From positions 1 to 64,000 of the forward strand of contig CANNZV010001469.1 of assembly GCA_947561585.1 (NCBI GenBank): DNA of 64,000 nt, in the 5' to 3' direction. The notes under the pieces are model-generated. The model worked only from the letters and a program-made list of their open reading frames with translations. It did no database searches and was not told the origin of the DNA. The first letter of the stretch is position 1; each line of letters starts with the position of its first letter. The position numbers and the translations under genes are program-made. Source of the DNA: Caprella mutica (Eukaryota; Arthropoda; Malacostraca; Amphipoda; Caprellidae). Below, piece after piece: positions 36,483-48,686 of this stretch.

Positions 36483-37743
36483 CTCGTATGTACCAGGTAA
36501 ACTTCTCGGTTATATTTATTTCTGTAGTATATGATTTGAATGTTCATTTTCTTCCAAATAGGTAAGATCCGTCTTGTGTATAATTTCATGTATTTGATAT
36601 TTCAAAACAAAGAAATCCAATTTATTTGTTATCTGAAAACAAAACATTTCATGTATTTGTTATTTGTCCAGTTTGATGTAAATTTTACAGATGTTTTAAA
36701 TAAATATTCAATCCACTTACATACGTTCTTTCAAACTGTACATTTATATGATAAATGTAAAGTATACGATATTAATTGTCGGAATACTGTGACTTACACT
36801 ATCAATGTAACAACAACTTTGTGGTAGAAGCTTTGGTTATTTTCCCTAATCCTATGATTTGGTTTGTTATTCATAACATTGTTCTATATCAAAATTGTAG
36901 TCTAGATCACATTCGAAGTATAAAAAACCAAAAACGTTACTTTTACTATTAATTTACAGCCAAATCTTCTCAACTGAAAATATTGAATTAATATTTTTTG
37001 TAAGCTAATAATTAGAAATGTATTATGTTTATGCAACATTGTTTCACTATTTAAATATATATTATATACATTATCATGATATTGATTGCCTATTATACAT
37101 TTTTATTCTCAATTTAGCTTCAGATAATTAACCTTTGTCGGTCAATGATCGATTTCCCGAGAGAGAATATTGTGAGTTATTTAAATATTTTTCTTTTTTA
37201 ATCGGTAGCAGTTGAAATTCTATTAAATGATTATTTTTTACTTCACGTATTTATGCAGTGATTAATCTCTATTATATAGACTTATATAGACCGATGTGAA
37301 TATATTTATATTTTTCTTCTCCTACTTCCAAGTTTTTATTCAATTTCCTTATGTGTTTTGTACACAAAATATAACAGTCTATGCAGAATAATAAATTGGT
37401 CGGAAATGATTTTAAACAATACAGTGTATATTATAATAATCATTAATTAATAAATAACAAAACTTGAAGACACGGACAATATGAATTGATATCATCGTCA
37501 CCGAGTGATTTTTTATAATATGTGATATATTAATAAAAATATTAACATTTCGGCATAAAATATAATTTTACAATACATTTGAATATGTTTTATGATCTAA
37601 AAAGGGAAGAGCTTTCCCATCGGTTCGCACCTAAATTTTTATTGTTAAATTACTATAAAAAAAATCAAGATTTAATATAATCATAATCTTGTAAGTAAAC
37701 TAACATTCGTCGTCGGACATACTCTCGATAAATGGCTATGCCT

Positions 37744-37774
37744 GTGTATGATTTTCATTATTAAAATCATACAC
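37744..37774. repeat. Perfect 12-bp-stem hairpin
   Basis: GTGTATGATTTT and AAAATCATACAC are separated by CATTATT. A stem of this size is compatible with a cruciform or the core of a small inverted repeat. There is no T-run or context that would suggest an RNA gene. Confidence 0.85.
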
Positions 37775-40167
37775 GCATCATATACTTCTATTAAATTATC
37801 CAAGGTAATCCGAACTATATACATTAATAGGTGGATGATACAGCGTAAATCTGCTAATTTTGACAGTGCAATCTGCGTGAATTCATCATCAGAACCCAGC
37901 ACATTATACCCCTCTAAACAATCTATAATAATGGCTGACAATTTATATAAAAGGTTTATTTCATGAATGTCTGATTACAACTCGTTATCTAAATAGACTC
38001 ATATCATATTCTGAAATTTATTAGAGCAGCTTGATGAAATGTATATATTTGCTCAGTGTGAGATTTTGTAAACGGAGATATATTAAAAATGCCTTCAAAT
38101 TACTCGATTTTTGTCCGTTTTCACATCTGAGATATTTGCTACGAAAAGTTGCGTGTATTTGAGAGCAATTATTAAACGTATTGAAAAATGACAACTTTGG
38201 ACTAATGAATATTTGTTTAAGAACCATTTAGAGATGATCGAATCCTGGTAATTTCGGAAAGGGAATCAGTCTGTAAAATTTAATTGATTGGTGAATTGTG
38301 TAACATTTTTCTATTTGAGATTAACCAATTAGTAGGTTTTACTTATTTTTCATGAGTTTGGCTAACGAAAGTTAGATTTATTTTTACTTGAGAAATCAGA
38401 ATTGCAATCTCTAACAAGATTGGTAATTGTGAAAGGATTCGAATTTATATCAACCAGGTCTGCAATTTTGTAGGCTATAATTATGTTGGGATTGGTAAAT
38501 CGGAAACATCATTATAAAATAAAGAAAAATTTATATGAGAAAAAATTGATACTTGTTCAATTAGTTTATCATAAAGTTCAGGAAACTAAGAGTAGTAAAT
38601 TTAACTCAGCCTTCTTTGCATTTAAAATGTTATTTTTTATATTAATAAATCAATTAATGTATCTAAAAATGTATAAAATATTTGCGAATATAATAGCAAT
38701 ATGTAACTGAAATGAAACTCTATCCGTTAACAAGGTTCTGAACGATTTGGTGAAATTTACAGAACTCCTTCAATATATCCTTGTTCGGACCATATTGTGT
38801 CGAAACTTTCTGCAGCAGTTTCTCTGTAAAATTTTAGCGATGGCTGTTAGAAAAAAGGGGTTATTCTTGTGACCCGCCCGTCATGTATGAAACGTGTGAG
38901 GTGGGACTTTTGTTACGGGGAACTGAGTAATTTATTCAGGACTTCATTACGCCATTCATTAGTCAAAGGCTTTTTTTGAGACAGCGCCATTCGACTATAA
39001 ACTCAATGATGAAGTAAGTTAACTTTTGTACCTAGTTCCTTGATTCAGATTTATAAACAGCTTGCTCAAAAGATTATAAATTAATTGACTAGCGATGTAA
39101 TTTTACATCTCTCGATATAATTGATAAATACTATAGTTGCATCTACATCATACATGGATCATAAGATGCTTGAAATACAGTGTATTTCTAAGAATGGAAT
39201 ATAACGAAGGATTATACATCTTTTCGGTTAATAAATATCATATGAATGTATGGAACGTTGCAGGGGAAAGCTGCCAGAGTTCTCCCCTTCCTTCCATAGA
39301 AGCCCTTAGATAAAACGGTGGCACATTCCGTTATTTGGAGGGAGCAAGAATTTGTAGCCAGTGAGATGTATGGCTCCCTTTTGTTTAAGCTTATGGCAAG
39401 TAATATCTTCGCTAACGAGAAGCAATATAAACTCACTTTGGCTGAGCAGTATGATGTAGAGGGCTACGCTACTCCCCATTACATGTGATTCACGTCAGCA
39501 GATTTTGTAGAAGGAGTGGTAGTGATTCTAACAGATTTTCACGTAGATTTTTTGTTTTAACATATTAGCATGAGGTAGTTTGGGTGACTGAAGATTTTTT
39601 TTTATAATAGAAAGCACCGTATATATTGTTTCTAGAAAGAATGTTTCATCATTAAAATCTTAGTGTCTCATAAAAGGTTTCCTACTTCCTATCTCTTAAT
39701 ACTGTTGTTTCAATAAATCACTTTCACTTTTAATTGTCATATATAATGTTAAATTAGGTGATTTTGCAGAAATCAACTTAATTCAGCCTAGGTATAATAG
39801 TCTCTAATTCATGTATAGCTTTAAACATTTAGTATGTTATAGTTAGATGAAATTTAGATATTTGCGGACAATTTTTCACTTATTTCTGTACCAAAATGAA
39901 GATACATAATAAACGGTATATCTTCTTTCTCATGGAAGACGATAAATATGTCTTCAGAGAGCCAAAGGAACAATAGCGTTTGTCAGTTTTGCAGAAGTAA
40001 ACACGTCTCTAATGTGTTGTAAATAATAGAAACAGTTTGTTTTTATTGCACAGGACGGGTATTTGTTAGATGATTTTATTTGTGATATTGCCAAACACTT
40101 TCTGTGCGATCCTATAATTATCTCTATTAGTACAGTACCTGTTATTGAATATGAATTATATTTGATG

Positions 40168-40370
40168 GATAATTATGGATACACATATACTGATTAAACA
40201 AAAAATCTCAGAACTCAAAATATATATATATTTTAATAATTAGTGTCAATATCATTGTAGCCCGCAGTCCTGACACTGCCACAAATGATTTGTTTCTCCT
40301 TTCAATATGTATTTCTTAATAAAAGTGTGACACATGGAAAGACAGACAGACGCGGCTCTTATTATAGTAC
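40168..40370 (-). mobile_element. Dispersed repeat with TCTGTCTGTC end, copy 1 (inverted)
   Basis: The reverse complement matches 48485-48686 over its length: GTCTGTCTGTC, TCACACTT, ATTAAGAAATACATATT, AAACAAATCAT, CGGGCTACAAT, ATATTGACACTAATTATT and GTTTAATCAG occur in the same order. No inverted termini are recognised, so the class is open (SINE-like or another non-autonomous element). Confidence 0.82.
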
Positions 40371-42456
40371 ATATTATTTGTTATCATATTTGTGATAACT
40401 AATATATTTTTTTTATACTTAATTCTCTACATTACAATAAGGTCGCTAAGATACAATCGTTAATCGTCGGTTTTCGATCTGAGATTATAATGGATGATTA
40501 AAAGAATATCCATCGACGATGAGATATAATTTGACGGTATTCCAATCTTAATTCAACGTAAATTTGAAATATTTATAGTCTATTCATCTTCCATCGGAAA
40601 TTCTTGAAAAAATTGTCGGTGATAATAGCTGAGTTTTTTGGTCTTTTACGTTAAAATACGTTGGCTTGACAATATGAGACGATCGATAAATTAAGAAATT
40701 ATTAAGAATAAGAAACTCAGGAAGTTTTTGATCTACAGTTTATAATTCATGCAATTTAAATTAAAGTGTTGTCGTGATGATTTTTAAAATAGGCTTTACC
40801 AATTGTATTGCTTGTAGAGAATTTTAAATTGTTATAACTTATAAATTTACAAAATTTGAAAATAGTGAAAATTAGAAAACTGTGATTTTGAGAAATTAAC
40901 ATAATACGAATCTTCCTTTCTTTGATAAAGTTATTTAATCAGTAACGTTAGATATTACACTAATCAAATTTTAATCTCTCAACTTTTATATCGTAACAGT
41001 CTAACACCACTCCAATATTCAAACTTACCCAGTCGATCTCAGTCACTCAGAATATATTCGAATATTCGCTATTGAAGTCTCTATAAGAATTCCATTCAAC
41101 TCGAAACGTCCACCGAAGTTTCCATTGAAGAAATATTCAAATCTTATCTGATTTCGTCACTTCACCATTGGAATCGATAAAATATATTGTATATTTACAT
41201 TAAGTTCTATTTCTGAGAAGTATTTACGAATGTTCATTGGAATCTCTTTACTTTTCTTTAGAAGAAATTTTTACATTTCTATTCATCTTCAAAGTATTTA
41301 GAACTAAATTAAGTTATTTTATTATGCGAAGATTGAGAGAAATGTTACATTAATTAATAGGGCCACTTATCAATATTTTAATTTAAAATGTGACACTGTC
41401 AAAAAATTATCAGGTGATCACTCGTCAATACATCATCAAATGAACGCAAAAGTACACATTCTTATTAAAACCCGATTATAATAAATATACATAGTTAGTT
41501 ACATATTTATCTTATGTTATATGCAAGTGATAGAACTATTTTCAATGTCATAATTGAGAATCTTGTTTTAATAAAAATATCCCAAAAATTAAATGTAAAT
41601 ATTTTTCGAAAAACTTTCATGATCGAGAGCTCTCTTTTGAACCGTAACTATATTTGTCCATAGAAAAGCTTTGAAAAGTCCTGACACTTTTTAACTAAAT
41701 CGAAATAAAGTGGCACATTGTATTATAAACTATTCAGTAAAAAGGTGGCATAGTCTATATTAACTAAACTATAGAGAGTCATAAAGTGGAAGTGTATGAA
41801 TGCAGTGGGATCAGTCATGGCCTAAAGGGGCAAAGCGTGTTGGTTAGGCAGAAGACAGTCTAGGGACCAGAGAGAAGAAATAACGGCTATGGAATGTGTC
41901 TCATAAAGATACTCGTCACTTTCATTCTTCGTGAGAACATTTATATGTCTTATTGCTCCTTTGTCAGGAATGAAAACTTGTGGCCGTTCATTCAGAATAA
42001 AACTTTGAATAGCATTTAATTGAGAATAATGATATACTGTTTTGATAAATAGAACATGGGTTTTCATAGTAAATTATTTCCATTGCTGAGAAAAAATGCG
42101 ATCAGTGTTTTTATTTACAGTCATGTTAATTAGTATTCATTTTTTAATATAAAGTAATGACAATGAACAATTATCATTGAGAGATCTATCAATTATTATG
42201 GGCTTTTAGCAATATAATAATTTTAAAATTGAAGCCGGAGAATGACAGACCGTCAGTCAGTTGGAGATTGACTCAAAATATAGTCAGTCAGTACAGTGCT
42301 TATTGCAACCTGTGATTATTTTGATAATAAAAATAATCTGTTATCGAGAACAAACAAAAATAATTACACCAAATCCAATCCTTATTTATCATACAATTAA
42401 ACACTTATAGATCACTCTCTTCCGTCGCACATTCCCAAAAGAAAGTCAGAGGTCTA
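40371..42456. other. Intronic DNA, no gene recognised
   Basis: AT-rich sequence without a supported feature. The ORF at about 41822-42067 (minus) is of moderate composition but has no recognisable domain. Confidence 0.5.
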
Positions 42457-42708
42457 TATGAAGAGTTTGGTTCCAAAACGCGATAAACGCCACTTTTGAA
42501 AAAAATGAGTTTCCACCTAAATCAATATTGTATTTCGTCGGTATTGTGGATTTGAATTGTTTATGTTATTATAACCTCAATATGCTATGTGAATGATTGA
42601 AACAGAAAATAGTGGTTTTCATCTTTGTACTTTCTTGGTAAAGAAAACACATTTTAACTCAAATTGATCAAAATGGATTTATAGCGTTTTGGAACCAAAC
42701 TCTTCATA
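42457..42708. mobile_element. TA-bounded MITE with near-perfect long TIR (252 bp)
   Basis: Left TA then TGAAGAGTTTGGTTCCAAAA CGC; the right end is the exact complement (GCG TTTTGGAACCAAACTCTTCA) then TA. The perfect match extends over about 23 bp, and a weaker match continues inward (CGATAAACGCCACTTTTGA against CTATAAATCCATTTTGATC). The TA flank and TIR suggest the Tc1/mariner superfamily. No ORF. It ends 17 bp before the next element. Confidence 0.93.
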
Positions 42709-42725
42709 TCGAATATAATAATATC

Positions 42726-43277
42726 TTAACCCTAATGAGTTTGACGTGTGTTTTCTAGGCACATTCTTTTAAATTACTTTATATCTTTCATGTCATTCCT
42801 TTAAATTTACTGGCCTTTCTTGACTTTGGTCCTACTTAAACACCAAATATATTTTTGTATTTAAAAGTCTAAAAATATTTACGTATCGGCGTTAATCAGC
42901 ATAAATCACGTAAATTATGGAATCAATTGTACTTTAGTGACGTGTGGCAACGTAGAAATACAGCTTGTTTAGCCAATACGCACATATTTGTCCACGTTTT
43001 TTGTGGAGTACAGACACATGCTCGAGTTGTGATTGGTTCACACTCCACCCGATCACAGCTCAGCTCTCTCAGTTGTTAATGTCTTACATAACTATGTATT
43101 TATTTCCCCTTATAAGTTCAATATTTTTACTTGAAATTTATTACACATTAGTTTAGTATATATACTAACAACTTGTAAAAAATACAGTACTGTAAGTTTA
43201 TAAATAAGACATGTATTTTTTTTTACATCTAGTCAAACCTTCCCGTTCATTCTGACAGTCAAACTCATTAGGGTTAA
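42726..43277 (+). mobile_element. TTAA-bounded piggyBac-like MITE (552 bp), copy 1
   Basis: Starts TTAACCCTAATGAGTTTGAC and ends GTCAAACTCATTAGGGTTAA, a perfect 20-bp inverted repeat including the TTAA target site typical of piggyBac. The interior includes CTGGCCTTTCTTGACTTTGG, GACGTGTGGCAACGTAGAAA and TGTGATTGG. It is shared, in opposite orientation, with 54640-55182. No transposase ORF; the ORF at about 42965-43156 is not credible. Confidence 0.95.
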
Positions 43278-44341
43278 GATGCAAAAGTGTATAATACTAC
43301 TGTCATAAGCAATAGTAGAAAATCAGCTGAATGAAATTTGCTTTTGGGGCTTGAAATAGCGCAATCCTAAAACGTGCAAGAGGAATAACTTATTCGAATG
43401 ATAGCACACTTCCCTCAATTGGGGATATTGACGAACAAATGATAGACTAACAAAGCGAAGCGAAACATATTCTGAGAGAGAAGACATGCGAGCAATTATA
43501 ACTTGGATAGAAAAGTTTGCACGATGCCACAGAATCATTGACAGTGGCGCTGAACTTTTCCTTTTGATTATTTCTTTGGTGCAAGGTAGGGTAGCGCATT
43601 CATTGTATTGATATTTGGAATGCCAATTACAATAGGTCAAATCCCTGGAATGTCAAATTGGGAATTATTTATAATTCCATTGCAAAAATTAGTAATTATC
43701 TATATAATTATGTATGTATTACCTATAATAATTAAATTATCAAGTAGTTACAAAAAGTATTGTCTTAAATGTTTACTTAAGAAATTCTCGAAACGGTTTG
43801 AACAAGATGCGATTTTTAAACTTTAAAACTATTGTATACTCTGATGGGGAAATTCTAAGATAATTTTTACTTCTGTTCAGTAATGTTCTTTGCTTATGAG
43901 GTTTATCCTTCTATATTAAAGAAGTAATTACTTTTGAGACAGTACCTCTTGTTAGACCAAACATTCGGACATATTCCTGTACTGCCATACGAGCATAAAC
44001 AAATGACAGACAGAGAAGTATGCCATTTATATGAGGTTTAAACTTTTCTTGAAAAAGTATGTTTGACATATAATTTGAATAAAAAAATAACTATTCTTAT
44101 AATGTCGTGTTTTTCTTGTATATAATTTTTTGAAATGCTATATGTTATTTTAAGTTAGTTAATGGTCATCCATAAGTTCATTAAGAAAATTCATAAGGCA
44201 GTAATCATTATTCACCATTCAGAGAAAATATTGTAATAAACATATATTGAAGTGTTGCATATCCCAAAGAATAGTCAGTCGAATGATTGTGGAAAGAAAA
44301 ATCTGTTCTTTAATAAAAATAGGAATTATTATAAGGGAATA
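43278..44341. other. Intronic DNA, no gene recognised
   Basis: A 105-codon minus-strand ORF (43323-43640) has mixed composition but no recognisable domain and no splice context I trust. Short purine words such as AGCGAAGCGA occur near 43457. Confidence 0.45.
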
Positions 44342-44807
44342 CTCAATATCCTGAAGATACTCTTGTGAAGTGCTCAATATCCTGAAGAATAGTCCAAGGG
44401 AAGTGTTCAATATCCTGAAGAATAGTCCAAGGGAAGTGTACGATATCCAGAAGAATAATCCAAAGAAAGTGTTCAATATCCTGAAGAATAGTCCAAAGAA
44501 AGTGTTCAATATCTGAAGAATAGTCCATAGAAAGTGTTCGATATCCTGAAGAATAGTTCAAAGAAATTGTACAATATCCTGAAGAATAGTCCAAAGAAAG
44601 TGTTCAATATCCTGAAGAATAGTCCAAAGAAAGTGTTCAATATCCAGAAGAATAGTCCAAAGAAAGTTTTCAATTTCCTGAAGAATAGTCCAAAGAAAGT
44701 GTTCAATATCCTGAAGAATAGTCTAAAGAAAGTGTTCAATATCCAGAAGAATAGTCCAAGGGAAGTGTTCAATATCCAGAAGAATAGTCTAAAGAAAGTG
44801 TTCAATA
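44342..44807. repeat. 33-bp minisatellite, about 14 copies
   Basis: The unit is CCTGAAGAATAGTCCAAAGA plus AAGTGTTCAATAT. The period is 11 codons, so ORFs open in several frames on both strands (for example an 11-residue FNILKNSPKKV repeat on plus and NTFFGLFFRIL on minus). They begin and end with the array and are judged artefacts. Confidence 0.96.
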
Positions 44808-45050
44808 CGATTGAATTTGTTCACGGATGAGCTACCTGCCAATTCAGTGAACAGTGGGCCAGATTTATTATCCTCTTTATATATTCCTCACAGTGGAGAG
44901 AAATTTTCTACTGAAGTATGAAGTCATGAATAGTGGAGATCATTTATACTTAAAGAAATTCGCATAAATTCATCTTAGATATTACAGCATATAGTAATTC
45001 TTTTAATTAACATAATAAGAGAGTATTGTTGTAGATTTGTTGTAGTATTG

Positions 45051-45306
45051 TAATCATCTATAGTAATACCATAATTAAAATTTTGCGGAATAACATCTTT
45101 TTGTATATCAATATATGTTCGAAAATTTAGATGCATGAATGAGATTGTTCCGTTATACCATTGTGAATGACACGTAGTAATTGATAGTAATACAACAAAT
45201 TAAATACAGCGGTAGCGTATCACATCTTTTTGTCAGTCATTATATGTTCGACAATTTAGATACACGAAGAAGATATTTCCATTACATCATTGTGAGTGAC
45301 ACGTAG
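45051..45306. repeat. Tandem duplication, unit about 128 bp
   Basis: Copies 45051-45177 and 45178-45306 share CATCTTTTTGT, ATATATGTTCGA, AATTTAGAT, CATTGTGA and TGACACGTAG in order. Confidence 0.88.
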
Positions 45307-45632
45307 ACCCTCTAATGCATGGCACATAGCAAGATATAGGGAATCTATCAGAGTGTATGCTTAGCAGTCTTCTCTCCTGTGTTATCCTAGGTTCTATTCA
45401 TGACGAAGCAGAGCAAGAGTGAACTCCCTGAGAATACCTAATGAACAGCTCCCACCACTGCCTGCCACCAATGAAAATATCTCAAAGCTATTCAATATGG
45501 TTCGGATATTTATTGGAGCAGAAGAATTATTGATAAAGGCCTTTCGTGGATAAAGATATATGTATATTCATGTAACTGAATAATAAAGAGAAAACCTAAG
45601 TAGGTATAAGAGAAACTTTTGATTAACGTCAA

Positions 45633-45838
45633 AATCTCCTATAATGAAATACTGCTACTGAATGCAGTGTCCTGAGTAAGGAAGTAGCCTCTATAGTGAA
45701 CAAATTTTCTATAGTCTGAAATGAATGGCCATCAGTTTTTATAGAAAATGAATGGTTATATTTTGACAGACTGAAGGAAATTTGGCTACTATACGGGTAG
45801 GGTCTTACTCAGGACACTACATTCACTATAGAGGATTT
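45633..45838. mobile_element. Pogo/Tc1-like MITE family, copy B
   Basis: The left arm AAATCTCCTATAATGAAATA, then GCAGTGTCCTGAGTAAGGAA, pairs with the right arm (complement AAATCCTCTATAGTGAATGT, then AGTGTCCTGAGTAAG). The inner CCTCTATAGTGAACAAATTT is shared with copies A and D. Confidence 0.9.
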
Positions 45839-45964
45839 AATTTCAGAGTTACACTACTGTTCTTTTTGTAGGTACTTGAATACCTTATCAAGAATTTCAA
45901 AGACTTTCACATTAAGTTTAAGATTGTGTGTTCTATTTACATCTGCTTGAGGCTTTGTATTGTT

Positions 45965-46570
45965 ACCTTCGCAGAATGTGGGAAGGTCATATTTTAGCCG
46001 TTGTTTATTTATTTATTTATTTATTTATTTATCATCTTGTTATTCGCTTAACTGAAAAAGTGTTCAACCAAATTGCCTGAAATTTGGTGAAGTGATTGGT
46101 CCATGAGCAGTGACCTGTTGGTAGAATTTTGAGAGTGACCCGGTCAAAGGTCAAGGTCATGGTCATTTATAGCTCAAAAAGTATTCAACCGTATTGCATG
46201 AAACTTGGTGGGACGATTGGTCAATATGAAGGAACCATTTTGTTAGATTCTGGGAGCGATTGGGTCAAAGGTCAACGATCAAGGTCAAGGCCATTTGTAA
46301 CTCATGAATCAAAAGTGTTCAACCAAATTGTTTGAAATTTGATGGTACAATAATTGTTCAATGTCCAGGAACCATCTATTAGAATTTTGGGAGCGATCCG
46401 GTCAAAGGTCAAGGTCATTTATAACTCAATAACTCAAAAAGTATTGCACCATATTGAATGAAACTTGGTGGGAGGATTGGTTATTATTCATTTAGCAATT
46501 TATTAAATCTTGGGAGGGAACTCATGAAAGCGGCGGCGAAGGTATGCGCTCTACCGAGTGCACATAATCT
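45965..46570. repeat. Repeat with internal 120-135 bp units carrying TCAAAGGTCAAGGTCA
   Basis: Three or four diverged units, each with AAGTGTTCAACC or AAGTATT..., then GAAATTTGG or GAAACTTGGTGG, then GGTCAAAGGTCAAGGTCA (at 46142, 46263 interrupted, and 46400). A (TTTA)n run lies at about 46003-46032. The right end reads GGCGGCGAAGGTATGCGCTC, then TACCGAGTGC. Repeats of this style occur widely in animal genomes, from my general knowledge; I cannot name the family. The short ORFs inside are not genes. Confidence 0.8.
46003..46032. repeat. (TTTA)n microsatellite
   Basis: About seven uninterrupted TTTA repeats. Confidence 0.95.
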
Positions 46571-48484
46571 GGTTAGATATGTTGTACAATATCTGATATC
46601 CTTTCTTGAAATTCGTCTCCTAAAACTCTTTCTACTTCATTGAAGTAAATCGACATCGAAATTTAATTGAATCAATAATACTCATATGGAAGGCCGGATA
46701 AATAAAATTTAATATTTTGCAACTTAAAAGGACATAAAATGTTAAAAAGCCAATGTCAATTATGTTCATATTAGAAGCTAAAGTGCTCTAAATGATATAT
46801 GATATGAGAGTGTTGAATTGAAAGAAAAATATTTCATGCAGAATTCTGAAGAGAGAATCGAAAACCAAGTATTAATTTCGATAGATTGGAATTCAATTCA
46901 TTTATTGAAGATATTGGAGGAAAAAATACTGAGAATGGATTAATGGTGCGTCTTTTTATTTTCTCTTTGATGATTAAAGTATTCCAGGGTATTTTTTTTA
47001 TAGAATTTAACGTAAGAGTTATGCCATGATATCATAGTTTCTTTCGCTACATTTCATAAGGTCTTGAATGAAATATAGTTGATTTCATTAGTACTAATTT
47101 TTGTATGAATCTTGCCAAGATATTATGATGTATATGGGTATATTTTAAACGCTCTGATATGAAATCTAGTTAATTTATGAGTTTTGTCATGATATTATCA
47201 TGTGTTTGGGTACATTTGCCAGGATATTTTGGATATTATGATGTATTAGGGTATGCTTGCCAGGATATTTTGGATATCATGATGTTTTTGGGTATATTTT
47301 AAAGGCTGGAAAACAAAATCTAGTCAATTTGAGTGTTAGTGACTGGTAGGCAATACCCTCCACCATTGTTAGGTCTGTTTGTTTCATCTAGGTAGTTAAT
47401 TGAAAGAGCTGAGGCACACAGTCAACACTGCAGTCTGAGTGAGAGCGTGGATGAGGGTGCTTCAACCCACCATTTGGGGCTTCAAAGTCTACTACAGATT
47501 GTTCAATGAATATCCAATTGATTCTCTCACTTCACGGGGGTTTTTTAGCTGAAGGTTACCGTACGTGCATGCAACAGCTTCACGGTCTCAAATCATTAGC
47601 GTTCTCTAAATGAAAAGTCTTTGATGAGAGAATCAACCTGGACAAGTTAGACAGGAGTTTTTTTTCGACCAAACCCGGCTTCCAATCGATCATCAAACTC
47701 TTTCGAAAGTTAATTGTTTCAGAAGTATTTTATACTAGGTAATTAAATATTCGGTCTTAAGGAAATGTGTATCATGTTTATTTATTATTTTTATGAAAAT
47801 TGATTGTTAGGTTTTATTAATAATTTTATCGTCATTAAGCATTATTAGGTTTTTCTAATTTTGTATTGATGCAAGGTAAGCGGTATGACATTTTAATACA
47901 GCATGTCTCGACGATCACCTCACGTAATTTGAGTCTTGTTATTTAAAAATAATAGTGTAAATTAAAGTCGTGTTGTGATGATAATAATTTTAATTTGATT
48001 ATTTTTAGAAAAGAATGTACATAATTAGGTTTTTCAAAAATACATAAACAAAAAATTGAAATTAAATACAAATTGCAAAAGCTATTCATCATATAGTAAT
48101 AAGAAAAATCTTATACCAATAAGCAATTACTATTAATTTGAAGAAAAATAAATAATATATCTTAAATCGAAAACTTTTTTATTCAGACTTCCCAACAAAA
48201 AAAATATATTCAGGCTTAAAGTGAAATAATAGGCGATAAATGTCCGTGCGGTATAATGAATATAGTCTATGTACATCTCCTCGATCTGTTATGGTTTCCC
48301 TCATCAATCTTCTATAAAGTGTAATTACTGCTGATGAGGGATTAGAAAATATATCAGAATATTCATTAATTCTATCAGCAAAGAGAAATTACCGACAAGA
48401 CTGTTATTGGATGGTCGCTGATAACCTAATTATTACATAACAGTTCTATGGCGTCACTTTGATAACCGATAAGCTATTGTTTTA
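46571..48484. other. Intronic DNA, degenerate repeats, no gene recognised
   Basis: At 47120-47335, words such as GCCAGGATATTTTGGATAT, ATGATGT and GGGTATATTTTAAA recur at irregular spacing, indicating a decayed tandem repeat. A GC-richer patch at 47340-47600 has no supported ORF. Confidence 0.5.
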
Positions 48485-48686
48485 CACTATAATTAGAGCC
48501 TCGTCTGTCTGTCCGTCTGTCACACTTTAATTAAGAAATACATATTAAAAGGAAAAACAAATCATCTGAGACAGTATCATGACTACGGGCTACAATAATA
48601 TTGACACTAATTATTTAAAAGAAACATATTTTGGCTTTGAGGGACAATTTTTGTTGTTTAATCAGAATTAGTTTATCCATAATCAT
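48485..48686 (+). mobile_element. Dispersed repeat with TCTGTCTGTC end, copy 2
   Basis: The same element as 40168-40370 in the opposite orientation, beginning near GAGCCTCGTCTGTCTGTCCG and ending near GTTTAATCAG...TCCATAATCAT. A partial relative (CTGTCTGTCTGTCCGTCACA) lies at 63426. Confidence 0.82.

Larger units (their letters stand above)
35207..40167. other. Intronic DNA, no gene recognised
   Basis: Two hairpins stand out, at 36455-36482 and 37744-37774, listed separately. A GC-richer patch at 36160-36400 overlaps a 76-codon minus-strand ORF, and another lies at 38870-38930; neither is assignable. The rest is AT-rich. Confidence 0.45.

Noticed and set aside
37744..37774. Possible microRNA precursor
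   Set aside because: The stem is only 12 bp with a 7-nt loop, too short for a typical pre-miRNA. Kept only as a hairpin.
42280..42960. Search for a transposase ORF inside the TTAA and TA elements
   Set aside because: No long open frame or DDE/DDD pattern is visible; the elements look non-autonomous.
43323..43640. 105-codon minus-strand ORF
   Set aside because: Not recognisable, no flanking splice signals I trust, and a length still plausible by chance in 64 kb. Left unassigned.
44343..44830. ORFs of 83-99 codons on both strands with an 11-residue period
   Set aside because: By-products of a 33-bp minisatellite. The different frames are mutually exclusive as genes.
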